This document shows, piece by piece, positions 17,548-25,787 of a DNA stretch of 37,518 nt. The stretch comes from Lawsonibacter sp. Lineage in GTDB: Bacteria > Bacillota > Clostridia > Oscillospirales > Oscillospiraceae. Position 1 is the stretch's first letter; each line of letters begins with the position of its first letter. A program made the position numbers and the translations under genes. The stretch is from the NCBI GenBank assembly GCA_022796195.1, contig JAAWIE010000014.1:1-37518 (forward strand), read 5' to 3'. Under the pieces are notes generated by a model, which saw only the letters and a program-made list of their open reading frames with translations, ran no database searches and was not told the DNA's origin.

Positions 17548-18198
17548 TCAGAATTCCTTGCCCGCCGCAATGCGGCAGGCGACGAGGTAAGAGAGAAACA
17601 GTCCGGCCAGACCGCCCAGGGGCAGCAGAACGGCGCTGCCCGCCAGTGCAGCGGGAGCAAGCAGGTCCATTCCCTTCAGCAAGGAGACGTCCAGGACCCC
17701 AGCCCTGGCCAGCAGTACCACAGCGACGACCGGAATAAAGATAATGGCGTACAGATAGGGCCGGGCCCGCTCCGCCCCCAGTTTGTAGCTCAGAGGCAGG
17801 AGAATGGCGGGGATGATCAGACCGATGGCAGAGGATACCATCAGGGTGATGAACATCTCCAGGGGGTCGGCCTGCCGGACCAAATACAACAAACCAGTGC
17901 CCGCCAGTCCAAGGGCCATCGTGAGAAGTGCCAGTACCAGCACAAAGAGATACCGAGCCCTTACCACCCCGCGCCGCCCCAGGGGAAGCGCCATGGCATA
18001 CCGGTCCCACTTGGCCTGTTCGTCGTAGGCAAAAGCGGTGATAGGCAGTACGGCCAGAACCACCTGAACGAAGGTGATAATAAAGCTGTAGTCAAAGAGA
18101 TCCAGATAGGCGAGAAAGATGTAAAAGCCAACAAGAAGCAGATAGGATTTCAGGGCCTTGCGCATCACAAGAAAATCTTTCCGAATTAAACCCGTCAT
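17548..18198 (-). CDS. ABC-2 type transporter permease
   Basis: 216-residue membrane protein with about six hydrophobic segments. It starts with the MTGLIRKDFLVMRKALKSYLLL pattern usual in ABC-2 permeases encoded beside YtrA-type regulators, where a short amphipathic N-terminus leads into TM1. Its start overlaps the ATPase stop by 4 bases (ATGA), so the two are translationally coupled. With the ATPase it would form an exporter, in related operons linked to envelope stress, bacitracin-like or lantibiotic peptides. The substrate is not evident from sequence. Confidence 0.85.
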   Translation of the reverse strand: MTGLIRKDFLVMRKALKSYLLLVGFYIFLAYLDLFDYSFIITFVQVVLAVLPITAFAYDEQAKWDRYAMALPLGRRGVVRARYLFVLVLALLTMALGLAGTGLLYLVRQADPLEMFITLMVSSAIGLIIPAILLPLSYKLGAERARPYLYAIIFIPVVAVVLLARAGVLDVSLLKGMDLLAPAALAGSAVLLPLGGLAGLFLSYLVACRIAAGKEF

Positions 18199-19055
18199 TT
18201 TGCCTCTCCTTTCCCAACAAAAAGCATGATGTCCTCCAAGGTGGTCCGCTCCACCATGAGCTCGGGATATTTCCGGGCGAAGGCAGCCCGGTCCTGCACC
18301 AGGGCCTCACAGCCAAAGGCCCCCCTCCGGGTCCGCAGTACGTCCTGGGGCGCGATGGCCGCCAGCTGAGCCGCCGTACAGCCCACCCTTCCATAGCTGT
18401 CCAAAATGTTGTCCTTGCTGTCGGACAGGACTACCTGTCCCTGATGGATGTAAGCGATGTAATCTGCCACCTTCTCCAGGTCGGAGGTAATATGGCTGGA
18501 CATAAGGACGGCATGGTCCTCATCCCGGATAAATCCTAAAAACTCATCTAAAATTTCATCCCGGACCACTGGGTCCAGCCCGGCGGTGGCCTCATCCAGT
18601 ATGAGCAGCTTAGGCCGGTGGGCTAGGGCTGCGGACAGGGACAACTTCATTTTCATTCCTCGCGAAAACTCCTTGATGAGCTTTTTCTCCGGCAGGCCGA
18701 ATTTATCCAGATAGTTTCGGAACAGCGCCTCGTCCCAGGTATGGAAGGAGGGGGCCAGAATCCGGCCCACATCCCGGGGGCGGAGGTTGTCATGGAAAAA
18801 GCACTCGTCCAATACGATGCCCACATCCTCCTTCGCCAGCCGTTCCTCCTTGACGTTGTCATAACCCAGCAGGCGGATCGTTCCAGCGTCCCGGTGAATC
18901 AGGTTCAGGATACATTTGATAACGGTCGTCTTGCCTGCGCCGTTTTCACCGATCAGCCCTAGAATCGAACCGCCGGGGAGCGTCAGGTCAACGTCTTTCA
19001 GGGCAAAGTCCCCATAGGACTTGCAAAGCCCCCGGACTTCAATACAATTTGTCAT
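18195..19055 (-). CDS. ABC transporter ATP-binding protein
   Basis: 286 residues. A standard nucleotide-binding domain fills about 1-225: Walker A GENGAGKTT (about 37-45), signature FSRGMKMKLSL (replacing LSGGQ, as in ABC-2 export ATPases of the YtrB/YhcH group), Walker B LLILDEAT, and the H-loop SSHI. The C-terminal 60 residues (GRVGCTAAQLAAIAP onward) form the extra domain common in this group. It overlaps the GntR gene by 4 bases at the start and the permease by 4 bases at the end, so regulator, ATPase and permease are one coupled operon. Confidence 0.93.
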   Translation of the reverse strand: MTNCIEVRGLCKSYGDFALKDVDLTLPGGSILGLIGENGAGKTTVIKCILNLIHRDAGTIRLLGYDNVKEERLAKEDVGIVLDECFFHDNLRPRDVGRILAPSFHTWDEALFRNYLDKFGLPEKKLIKEFSRGMKMKLSLSAALAHRPKLLILDEATAGLDPVVRDEILDEFLGFIRDEDHAVLMSSHITSDLEKVADYIAYIHQGQVVLSDSKDNILDSYGRVGCTAAQLAAIAPQDVLRTRRGAFGCEALVQDRAAFARKYPELMVERTTLEDIMLFVGKGEAK

Positions 19056-19432
19056 AAATCTTCACCTCTATACAAAACGTCCAGCATTTCGTGCAAATCT
19101 TCCAGCGGGAAAGCGCCCTTGCGCGCTTCCTCCACCGCCTGCACCAGCTTTTCTTCCACCTTACGCAGCTGGGCCTCCCGCACAAGTTCACGGTTCTGCG
19201 CAGCCACAAAACAGCCCTTACCCGGAACATTCTCCAAAAATCCGTCCCGCTCCAATTCCTCGTAAGCCCGCTTGGTAGTGATGACGGAGATCCGCAGTTC
19301 CTTAGCCAGGAGCCGCATGGAGGGCAGCGCCTCCCCCGCCGGAAGGGAACCGGACATAATCTGCTCCTTTACTTGGTCGGCAATTTGCTCATAAATAGGT
19401 TTCCCACTGGCGTTACTCAATATAATATCCAT
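19052..19432 (-). CDS. GntR-family transcriptional regulator, YtrA subfamily
   Basis: 126 residues. An N-terminal winged helix-turn-helix opens with the subfamily signature GKPIYEQIADQVKEQI, followed by GSLPAGEALPSMRLLAKEL and ITTKRAYEELERDGFL. The C-terminal part is only about 50 residues of helix, as in YtrA-type regulators that dimerise without a large ligand domain. First gene of the ABC operon; its promoter carries a palindrome overlapping the -10 box, so autorepression relieved by an envelope signal is the likely logic (inferred from the subfamily). Confidence 0.93.
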   Translation of the reverse strand: MDIILSNASGKPIYEQIADQVKEQIMSGSLPAGEALPSMRLLAKELRISVITTKRAYEELERDGFLENVPGKGCFVAAQNRELVREAQLRKVEEKLVQAVEEARKGAFPLEDLHEMLDVLYRGEDL

Positions 19433-19518
19433 TTAGCCTGCCTTTCAACAGCGGCGGAGCGGACTGCAAGCCTGCGCGCCGGTCTTACGCCGAAGCTCTA
19501 CTGCTGTCATGTTGGATT

Positions 19519-19545
19519 TACTGTATATACACTATATGCACAGTA
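19519..19545 (-). promoter_or_regulatory. probable GntR operator
   Basis: 27-base imperfect palindrome with outer arms TACTGT / ACAGTA and an AT-rich core containing ATATAGTGTATAT. It overlaps the -10 box and the start point, the position expected for repression by the gene just downstream. Confidence 0.7.
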
Positions 19546-19569
19546 TATCACTTTTCTCCTATTTGTCAA
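19542..19569 (-). promoter_or_regulatory. promoter of GntR-ABC operon
   Basis: Minus strand: consensus TTGACA (19569-19564), 16-base spacer, TATACT (19547-19542). Confidence 0.78.
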
Positions 19570-19599
19570 GGGGAAAGTTCAAATGCTATAACAAACAAA

Positions 19600-19629
19600 A
19601 AGCCTGCACCCTTCAAGCGGCGCAGGCTT
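19600..19629 (-). terminator. intrinsic terminator of EamA gene
   Basis: Arms AAGCCTGC / GCAGGCTT (19600-19607, 19622-19629) with further pairing inside. On the minus strand TTTTTGTTTG follows. About 15 bases after the EamA stop. Confidence 0.8.
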
Positions 19630-19644
19630 ACTTGCGGCATTGCA

Positions 19645-20538
19645 TCACAAGACTTTTGATCGTTTATGCAGAAAGGAAAATTTGGTCTCCGAACACACCA
19701 CAGCGACAAAAATTAGGGCAAATCCGGCCAAGAGCTGGACGGTGACCTCGTCTCCATAGAAAATGACGGAGGAGGCCACACCAAATACCGACTCCAGGGA
19801 GAGAATTACCGAGGCCGAAGCGGGGTCAGACCAGAACTGGCCCACATTCTGGAACAGCAGAGCCACGGTGGTAGCCATCACGCACAGGTACGCCATAGGC
19901 AGAAGGAGCGCCGGGTCGGTGAGGGCGGCAGCGGGGAAGGTTTCGGTACACACCCCGCAAATCCAGGCATAGAGAGCGGCAAAGGCGAACTGGAACACAG
20001 TAAGCAGCGTGATATCCTTCCCGGATGACACCTTGGCAACCGCCACGATATGGCTGGCATAGAACACGGCGCACAGCAGGGTAAGCAGATCGCCGGCATT
20101 AACGACTAGTTCTCCGTTGAGGGATACCAACCCCACGCCCGTGATGCACAGCAGGGCGGCGGCGATGTTGTATCCGTCGGGCCGGATTCTCAGCACGGCC
20201 CAAGTGAGAAAGGGCACGATAACGCAGTAGACCGCCGTCAAAAAGGCGTTTTTAGAGGGCGTAGTCAGGGACAGGCCGAAGGTCTGAATGGAGTAGGCCA
20301 AAAAGAGAAATCCGCCGATGACCGCCCCGCGCCACAGATAGTCGGGGGTAAACTCCCTCCACTTCTTCCAGCAGACCAGGGCCAGCAGCCCCGCGCCAAC
20401 AGTAAAGCGGACCGCCAGCAGGTAGAAGACCGGCATGACGTCCAGCGTATTTTTCATGATAAAAAACGAGGTGCCCCATATCAGGGCGGCGGCAAAGAGC
20501 ATCGGTTTTGCAAGCAGTTTCATGGTTTTCGGAGACAT
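19645..20538 (-). CDS. EamA/DMT-family transporter
   Basis: 297 residues from ATG 20538; the alternative TTG three codons earlier overlaps the spacing of the CTGGAG ribosome site. About ten membrane helices in two homologous EamA halves. The first opens with AAALIWGTSFFIMKN and the second contains the LLFQNVGQFWSDPASASVILSLE region with the conserved Pro/Glu helix ends. Drug/metabolite-transporter superfamily, typically exporting amino acids or other small metabolites. The substrate cannot be told. Monocistronic, divergent from the glycosylase. Confidence 0.92.
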   Translation of the reverse strand: MSPKTMKLLAKPMLFAAALIWGTSFFIMKNTLDVMPVFYLLAVRFTVGAGLLALVCWKKWREFTPDYLWRGAVIGGFLFLAYSIQTFGLSLTTPSKNAFLTAVYCVIVPFLTWAVLRIRPDGYNIAAALLCITGVGLVSLNGELVVNAGDLLTLLCAVFYASHIVAVAKVSSGKDITLLTVFQFAFAALYAWICGVCTETFPAAALTDPALLLPMAYLCVMATTVALLFQNVGQFWSDPASASVILSLESVFGVASSVIFYGDEVTVQLLAGFALIFVAVVCSETKFSFLHKRSKVL

Positions 20539-20555
20539 GGATATCAACTCCAGAT

Positions 20556-20584
20556 TTGAAATTCAGGCTTTGGTATGGTATGAT
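20556..20584 (+). promoter_or_regulatory. promoter of DNA glycosylase gene
   Basis: TTGAAA (20556-20561), exact 17-base spacer, TATGAT (20579-20584). About 47 bases before the start codon. Confidence 0.7.
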
Positions 20585-20631
20585 CCAAATAGGGGCGGCG
20601 CAAAAGCCGCCTGAGAATACGGAGGGGCATT

Positions 20632-21228
20632 ATGGACATTCTCACAAGCGATTTTTATGCCCGGGACACCGTCATCGTGGCCCGGGACCTTCTGGGCCGG
20701 GAGCTTGTCCGGGTCCTGGAGGACGGAACCCAGCTTGTCTGCCGCATTACAGAGACAGAGGCTTACATTGGCCGGATGGACAAGGCTTGCCACGCCTATG
20801 GCTACCGGCGCACAGCCCGGACCGAGACCCTATTCGCACCGCCTGGAAGGGCCTATATCTATCTGATTTATGGCATGCACCACTGTCTCAACTTCGTCAC
20901 CGAGGAGGAGGGCGAGCCCGCCGCTGTTCTGATTCGCGGGGCAGTCCCAGTGGCAAACGGAGATATTATAGCAAAAAATCGCTTTCATTGCAAGGAAAAC
21001 GATATGACCGCTTATCAGCGGAAAAATTTTCTCAACGGTCCGGGCAAACTTTGCCGCGGGCTGGAGCTCACACGAGCGCAGAACGGACTGGACTTGACAC
21101 GCACCTCCAGCCAGCTCTACGTCTGCGAAGGAACTCCTCCGGCCCCTGCTGATGTCCATACAAGCCGGCGCATCGGCATCGACTACGCAGAGGAGGCGGT
21201 CCATTTCCCGTGGCGTTTTTATGTTTGA
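20632..21228 (+). CDS. DNA-3-methyladenine glycosylase (MPG/AAG type)
   Basis: 198 residues, the usual bacterial length of the AAG family (single domain, not the helix-hairpin-helix type). Motifs: LLGRELVR near the N-terminus, ITETEAYIG with the catalytic Glu, HAYGYRRTARTETLFAPPGRAYIYLIYGMHHCLN with the base-flipping Tyr region, a PAAVLIRGAVP segment, and NGPGKLCRGL near residue 135. It removes alkylated purines to start base-excision repair; exonuclease III at 5636 could act downstream. GGAGG precedes the ATG. Confidence 0.95.
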   Translation: MDILTSDFYARDTVIVARDLLGRELVRVLEDGTQLVCRITETEAYIGRMDKACHAYGYRRTARTETLFAPPGRAYIYLIYGMHHCLNFVTEEEGEPAAVLIRGAVPVANGDIIAKNRFHCKENDMTAYQRKNFLNGPGKLCRGLELTRAQNGLDLTRTSSQLYVCEGTPPAPADVHTSRRIGIDYAEEAVHFPWRFYV

Positions 21229-21252
21229 CATGGTCAGGCTTGACCCAAACCC

Positions 21253-21301
21253 GCCAGGGCTTTGCCCTGGCCCAACCACCCTTCGCCCTTTTGAAAGGGC
21301 G
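21253..21301. repeat. intergenic hairpin repeat
   Basis: Two adjacent hairpins: GCCAGGGC-TTT-GCCCTGGC (21253-21271) and CGCCCTTTTGAAAGGGCG (21284-21301). The CCAGGGCTTTGCCCTGG unit resembles scattered intergenic repeats that I recall from gut Clostridia. No T-run, so probably not a terminator. Confidence 0.55.
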
Positions 21302-21346
21302 GCCTCAAACTTTGCCGCCATACCAACCGGAATTTACTCAATCGGA

Positions 21347-21380
21347 CAGGCTCCCCCCGGCTTACGCCAGGGGGAGCCTG
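21347..21380. terminator. terminator-like hairpin between convergent genes
   Basis: 11-bp stem CAGGCTCCCCC / GGGGGAGCCTG (21347-21357, 21370-21380) with a 12-base loop, lying between the convergent glycosylase and SLH genes. Plus side continues CTTCTT. It could end transcription from either side. Confidence 0.6.
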
Positions 21381-21394
21381 CTTCTTGGTCCCAA

Positions 21395-23722
21395 TCAATT
21401 TGCCACAATGATCCGCACTTGCTGTCCGACAGAGTCCACATAGAGGGTGAAACTATCGGAGTAGGTCTGGATATCGGTCAGGCGGTTTGCACCGGTGAGC
21501 CAGTTCTCCTTAGAGACCTTGCTGCCGGTCCGGTTATAGTAGCACTCCACATTACCGGCAATACGGTAGGTCCGTCCGGCGACGGTAACGTAGGGATCGC
21601 CCTGACTGTCGAAGAAGTCAGATGCCTTTACGTTCTTCACTTCTGTGAGCCGCGCCGCCTCTTTGATGGTATTAGCGCCCGTCCGGTCTTTTCCGACGAC
21701 CACGCCCACCATATCGCCGCTGTTGCCGTAGTAGTGGCTGACAGGGCTGAAGGAAATTTCCTGATCTCCGCTGCGCAGATACCAGATGTACTGATCCTTT
21801 CCGCTGCTGTTTGTCTGATAGCCGCCCACCATCATGCCGTAGATGTAGGCGCTGCCGGTGACATTGCTAAGCACAATGTAGTCAACCACATTGGCGCTGT
21901 TCACGTGATAGGAAAGGATGTTCTCCGAGGGGATGGTCTCCATAGCCAGATCGCCCCGGTCGATGACCGCCATGTTTCCACTGCTCACCTTTTCGTAAAC
22001 CCGCACACCTGCGGAGACGGTGAGATCGCCCAGCTTCATCTTGGTGACATGGAAGGCGCCGGGGGCCCGGTTTTCGGGCAGACGGTTGACATTGAACCCG
22101 TCCTTGCCCGCAGAAACAATCACCGGCTGGTTATCCATGACACTGGAGGAATTGGTCACACTGCCCAGCGCCATTGTGGAACCGTTGGGCAGATAGAGGG
22201 ACACGCTTCCGCCGCTGACGATGCCCACAGCGGTGGAACGGGTCTGGGAGGTAGCGGGCACAATACCGCCCACTTTGCCGTCAGCGGTGAGCAGCAGGGA
22301 AACGGAGTCCCCAGGCTTGATATCGCCGATGGTATCCCATGCGCTTTTCAGCACGTCGAACTTGACACCCGCCGCTTTCAGTTCTGTGGGAGTCTTGGGG
22401 CTGGGCGCAGGGTCGGAGTAGATGGCGGTCATACGCAGGTCGGAGACCACCAGGGTGTTGCTGAGCTGATCATAGGTGACCACGTCGTAGGGCTTGATCT
22501 GGGACAGGCGGATGGTCTGCCGGTCCTTTACAATATTGAAACTGGTCACTCCGCCGGTCAGGCCGTGGAAGGTGGCGGCGGTGGCGTTGCCCATGACTAC
22601 AACCGCATCCGAGTCGATGGTTGTGGAACTGGTGGTGGAGTAAATGGCCACAATCTTGCCCTTCTCCGAGTACATGGTAACTTGGGTACCCGAGGTAAGG
22701 GTCCTGTAGGAATCCAGCCAGTTTTTCCCCTCGCCGCCGGTGCCGGTGTAGACCAGTGCGTCGCTGGAGATGGTGTACTGTTTACCACCGGATGCCTTGA
22801 TGTAGGACGCCTGCGCGTCGCCGTTTAAGACGATGGTGGTAGCGGTGCTGTCGTCGGGGACAAAGGTGATGATCTCGCCGTTTTCATCCAGGACCAGGTC
22901 GCCCCGGCGGCCCTGGAGGGCGGCGGGATTGCCGTCCCCGCGGGCGGGGAGGTATGCCTCAGAGTTGGCGTTGCTGGTGGTGCGGATGGCCCCGGAGGTG
23001 CTTCCGTCATCGGTGGTCACTCCCACCGCCAGCACAATGGTCTGCTTCTTGATGTCGGAGCCCAACGTTTCGTAGTAGACCTTGCCTCCCGCCGTCTTGC
23101 ACTTGAGGGCGTTGACAAACAGCTGAGCGGCCTGGGCCCGGGTGATATTTTCATAGGTTCCAGAGGACACGCCCTCTGTCAGGCCAATGGACTTGGCCAG
23201 TTCCATATAGCCCTGAGGCCACACGGCTCCAGCCTGTTTGCTGGTGTATTCCAGCGCCCGAAGCAGAATGGTCACCGCCTCAGCGAGGGTAATCTGGTTG
23301 TCCGGGAGGAAACGGCCGTCTCCCACGCCGGAGACCAGGGGGATAGAGGTGCTGTTCTCCCCATCTCCGTCTTTTATCATGGTCGCCGCTGCCAAATTGA
23401 TGTAGCTGCGTGCCCAATGACCGCCGCGCACGTCCGAGAAAATGGTCCGGGTGGCGTACCTGGGGGCGTCGTCCCCCTTCTGGATAAAGTTGACCAGCAT
23501 CACGCAGAACTGCGCTCGGGTCAGGGTATCGCCGGGGTTGAAGCGGTTTCCGCCGGTACCGCTGACCACCCCCATCAGTCGGAGGATGTCCGCATTGACG
23601 GCGGTATTTTTGTCGGACACATCGCTGAAAGACCCAGGCGCAGCGGCGGCGGGCAGGACGATCAGCGAAGCGAGCAGGGCCATCGAGAGGACAGCCGCAG
23701 CCAGACGTTTGCACAATCTCAT
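21395..23722 (-). CDS. secreted SLH-domain surface protein
   Basis: 775 residues. A Sec signal peptide (1-28, ending VLPAAAA) is followed by three S-layer-homology modules in about 30-215. Each has the FSDV...A...LGVVSG...FNPGDTLTRAQF pattern, for example FSDVRGGHWARSYINLAA and FLPDNQITLAEAVTILLRAL, which anchor proteins to pyruvylated cell-wall polymers. The remaining 550 residues are a Ser/Thr/Val-rich beta-type region with no family I recognise (repeated strands such as GKIVAIYSTTSST and DVVTYDQLSNTLVVSDLR). GGAGAG precedes the ATG. It lies 72 bases after the MacB-like permease on the same strand and may be the last gene of that operon. Confidence 0.88.
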   Translation of the reverse strand: MRLCKRLAAAVLSMALLASLIVLPAAAAPGSFSDVSDKNTAVNADILRLMGVVSGTGGNRFNPGDTLTRAQFCVMLVNFIQKGDDAPRYATRTIFSDVRGGHWARSYINLAAATMIKDGDGENSTSIPLVSGVGDGRFLPDNQITLAEAVTILLRALEYTSKQAGAVWPQGYMELAKSIGLTEGVSSGTYENITRAQAAQLFVNALKCKTAGGKVYYETLGSDIKKQTIVLAVGVTTDDGSTSGAIRTTSNANSEAYLPARGDGNPAALQGRRGDLVLDENGEIITFVPDDSTATTIVLNGDAQASYIKASGGKQYTISSDALVYTGTGGEGKNWLDSYRTLTSGTQVTMYSEKGKIVAIYSTTSSTTIDSDAVVVMGNATAATFHGLTGGVTSFNIVKDRQTIRLSQIKPYDVVTYDQLSNTLVVSDLRMTAIYSDPAPSPKTPTELKAAGVKFDVLKSAWDTIGDIKPGDSVSLLLTADGKVGGIVPATSQTRSTAVGIVSGGSVSLYLPNGSTMALGSVTNSSSVMDNQPVIVSAGKDGFNVNRLPENRAPGAFHVTKMKLGDLTVSAGVRVYEKVSSGNMAVIDRGDLAMETIPSENILSYHVNSANVVDYIVLSNVTGSAYIYGMMVGGYQTNSSGKDQYIWYLRSGDQEISFSPVSHYYGNSGDMVGVVVGKDRTGANTIKEAARLTEVKNVKASDFFDSQGDPYVTVAGRTYRIAGNVECYYNRTGSKVSKENWLTGANRLTDIQTYSDSFTLYVDSVGQQVRIIVAN

Positions 23723-23794
23723 AGATGTTCACTCTCCAATCTTGCGTTTGTGGAAGATACACTCCATACGGGGGCGGCGTGCGCCCGCCGGTTC

Positions 23795-25087
23795 TTAATC
23801 AGCCCGCAGGGCCACCACCGGCTGGAGTCCGGATGCCTTGATGGCGGGGTACATACCGAAGATCACGCCCAGCACCACGGAGAACAGGAACGCGCCGAGG
23901 GCGATCATGGGTTCGGGCATAAGGATGATACCTTCAAACACGTCCCCCATCAGTTTTCCTGCGATCATGGTGCCCACATAGCCGATGGCAATGCCGATCA
24001 GTCCGCCCAGGGAGCAGATCACCGCGGCCTCAATGAGGAACTGGGTAATGATGCTGGAGCGTTCCGCGCCGATGGCCTTTCGGATTCCGATTTCCCGGGT
24101 CCGTTCGGTGACGGTGACCAGCATGATATTCATAATGCCGATACCGCCCACCAGCAGGGAGATCCCGGCAATGGCTCCCATGACCAGCGACTGCATCAGA
24201 TTGGCTTTCTGGGCATTTTCCACATAGCTGTCATCGCTGCCTACGTTGTAGTCGCCGTTGTCCCGGTATCCCTCGGCGTTTTTGGGAAACATGCCGTTGA
24301 GAAACGCGTCAATTCTGGTCTTGGCCTCGATGGTGGAGGGGCCGTCCCTGCCTTTGATGACATAGCTGTTCATACTGCCGTTGTTGTTCATGGTGCGGTT
24401 AAAGGTGTAGGGAATCACGACCACGTTATCCATCCCGCTCCACTCCAGATTCATGGACTCATAGTAGCCCACCACCTGGAAGGGTTCGCCGTTGATGTTG
24501 ACCGTCTCGTTCACCGGGTCGGTAAAGCCGAAGAGCTGTTCCTTGGCCACGGAGCCCAGCACGCATACCGGCAGGGCCTTCTCCACCTCCAGATAGGTGA
24601 ACTCCCTTCCCCCGGCCAGGGTCATGTTGTTGCACACGCCGTAACTCTCGGAGCCCAGCTTGAAGCGGAGCATTTTGTTATAGGCGTCTCCGTCCATCAT
24701 CATGCCGCCTCCGCCGGTGGGGGTGGCAAAGGCCTCCCAGTCGTTGACGGGGATCAGCTTGGAGCCATACTGGATGGTACCCTTGTCATTGATCTCGGCG
24801 TCGGGGGTGACCCCCAGAATCAGGTCGTTCAGGGTCAGACAGTAGTCAAAGATCTGCTGTCCGGTTTCATTGTCCATGTCGTAATTGGCATAAGCCCACA
24901 GGTTGATCTTGTTGTCGCCCATTTTATCAAAATATTCCATGTTCTTTTTGGCCTGGCCCTGCATCACCGACACCATGATGACCACCGACGCCACGCCGAT
25001 GATAATGCCCAGCATGGTAAGAAAGGACCGGGTTTTTTTCATGGCGATGGACTTGAACGCCATTTTAAAAGCCTGCCAGAGATTCAT
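23795..25087 (-). CDS. MacB-like ABC transporter permease (FtsX/MacB_PCD)
   Basis: 430 residues from ATG 25087, overlapping the ATPase stop by 4 bases, with AGGAGG upstream; a TTG two codons earlier is possible. N-terminal TM1 (SFLTMLGIIIGVASVVIMVSVMQG), then a 250-residue extracytoplasmic MacB-type periplasmic-core domain (about 45-295), then three C-terminal helices with the FtsX signature GGIGIMNIMLVTVTERTREIGIRKAIGA. Such permeases couple ATP hydrolysis to movement of an outside domain that extrudes peptides or lipids (mechanotransmission) rather than classical transport. Together with the HlyD-like adaptor and the ATPase it forms a tripartite-like exporter in a single-membrane cell. Confidence 0.93.
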   Translation of the reverse strand: MNLWQAFKMAFKSIAMKKTRSFLTMLGIIIGVASVVIMVSVMQGQAKKNMEYFDKMGDNKINLWAYANYDMDNETGQQIFDYCLTLNDLILGVTPDAEINDKGTIQYGSKLIPVNDWEAFATPTGGGGMMMDGDAYNKMLRFKLGSESYGVCNNMTLAGGREFTYLEVEKALPVCVLGSVAKEQLFGFTDPVNETVNINGEPFQVVGYYESMNLEWSGMDNVVVIPYTFNRTMNNNGSMNSYVIKGRDGPSTIEAKTRIDAFLNGMFPKNAEGYRDNGDYNVGSDDSYVENAQKANLMQSLVMGAIAGISLLVGGIGIMNIMLVTVTERTREIGIRKAIGAERSSIITQFLIEAAVICSLGGLIGIAIGYVGTMIAGKLMGDVFEGIILMPEPMIALGAFLFSVVLGVIFGMYPAIKASGLQPVVALRAD

Positions 25088-25779
25088 TCCCAATCCACCT
25101 CCTGAGGTTTGTCCGAGATGATTTTTCCGTCGGACAGCCGGACCACCCGTTTGGCGGTCGCGGCGATGCCGTCGTCGTGGGTGATGAGCAGGATGGTGGT
25201 CCCGCCCCGGTACAGGTCCCGCAGAATTTCAAGCACATGCTTACCCGTTTTGGAGTCCAGTGCGCCGGTCGGCTCATCGGCCATGATGATGGGGGGCGCG
25301 GTGGCGATGGCCCGGGCAATAGCCACCCGCTGCTGCTGTCCGCCGGACATCTCGCCGGGGCGGTGGTGGGCACGGTCATCCATACCCACCTTAGCCAGGG
25401 CCTCCATGGCCATGTCCTCCCGGTCGAAGACGGACACGCCCCGGTAAATCAGGGGCAGGGTCACATTTTCCAGCGCATCCAGCTCCTGAATCAGGTTGTA
25501 GCCCTGAAAGATGAACCCGATTTCCCGGTTGCGGATACGGGCCAGTTCCTTATCGGAGAGGGAGCCGATGTCGGTGCCCTCCAGGAAGTACTCGCCGTAG
25601 GTGGGGATATCCAGACAGCCCAGCACATTCATCATGGTAGACTTGCCCGAACCGGACTGGCCCACAATGGCGACAAACTCGCCCCGGTCAATTTGGAGGG
25701 AGACGCCGTCCAGTGCCCGGACCTCGCTTTCCTTCCCCTCGTTGTAAATCTTGTAGAGGTCTCGAATGTCGATCAGCAT
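25084..25779 (-). CDS. MacB/LolD-like ABC transporter ATP-binding protein
   Basis: 231 residues from ATG 25779, with GAGGTG 5 bases upstream; the earlier in-frame TTG overlaps the end of the adaptor gene. Complete nucleotide-binding domain: Walker A GQSGSGKST, Q-loop IFQGYNLI, signature MSGGQQQRVAIARA, Walker B IIMADEPTGALD and H-loop LLITHD. The DEPTGALDSKTG stretch is diagnostic of the MacB/LolD/FtsE branch. Between the adaptor and permease genes, overlapping the latter, so one operon. Confidence 0.95.
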   Translation of the reverse strand: MLIDIRDLYKIYNEGKESEVRALDGVSLQIDRGEFVAIVGQSGSGKSTMMNVLGCLDIPTYGEYFLEGTDIGSLSDKELARIRNREIGFIFQGYNLIQELDALENVTLPLIYRGVSVFDREDMAMEALAKVGMDDRAHHRPGEMSGGQQQRVAIARAIATAPPIIMADEPTGALDSKTGKHVLEILRDLYRGGTTILLITHDDGIAATAKRVVRLSDGKIISDKPQEVDWE

Positions 25780-25787
25780 AACGCACC

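Noticed and set aside
21152-22828. 558-codon plus-strand frame opposite the SLH protein, and the similar one at 23417-25105
   Set aside because: Low-information Gly/His/Val-rich translations overlapping genes with clear domains on the minus strand.
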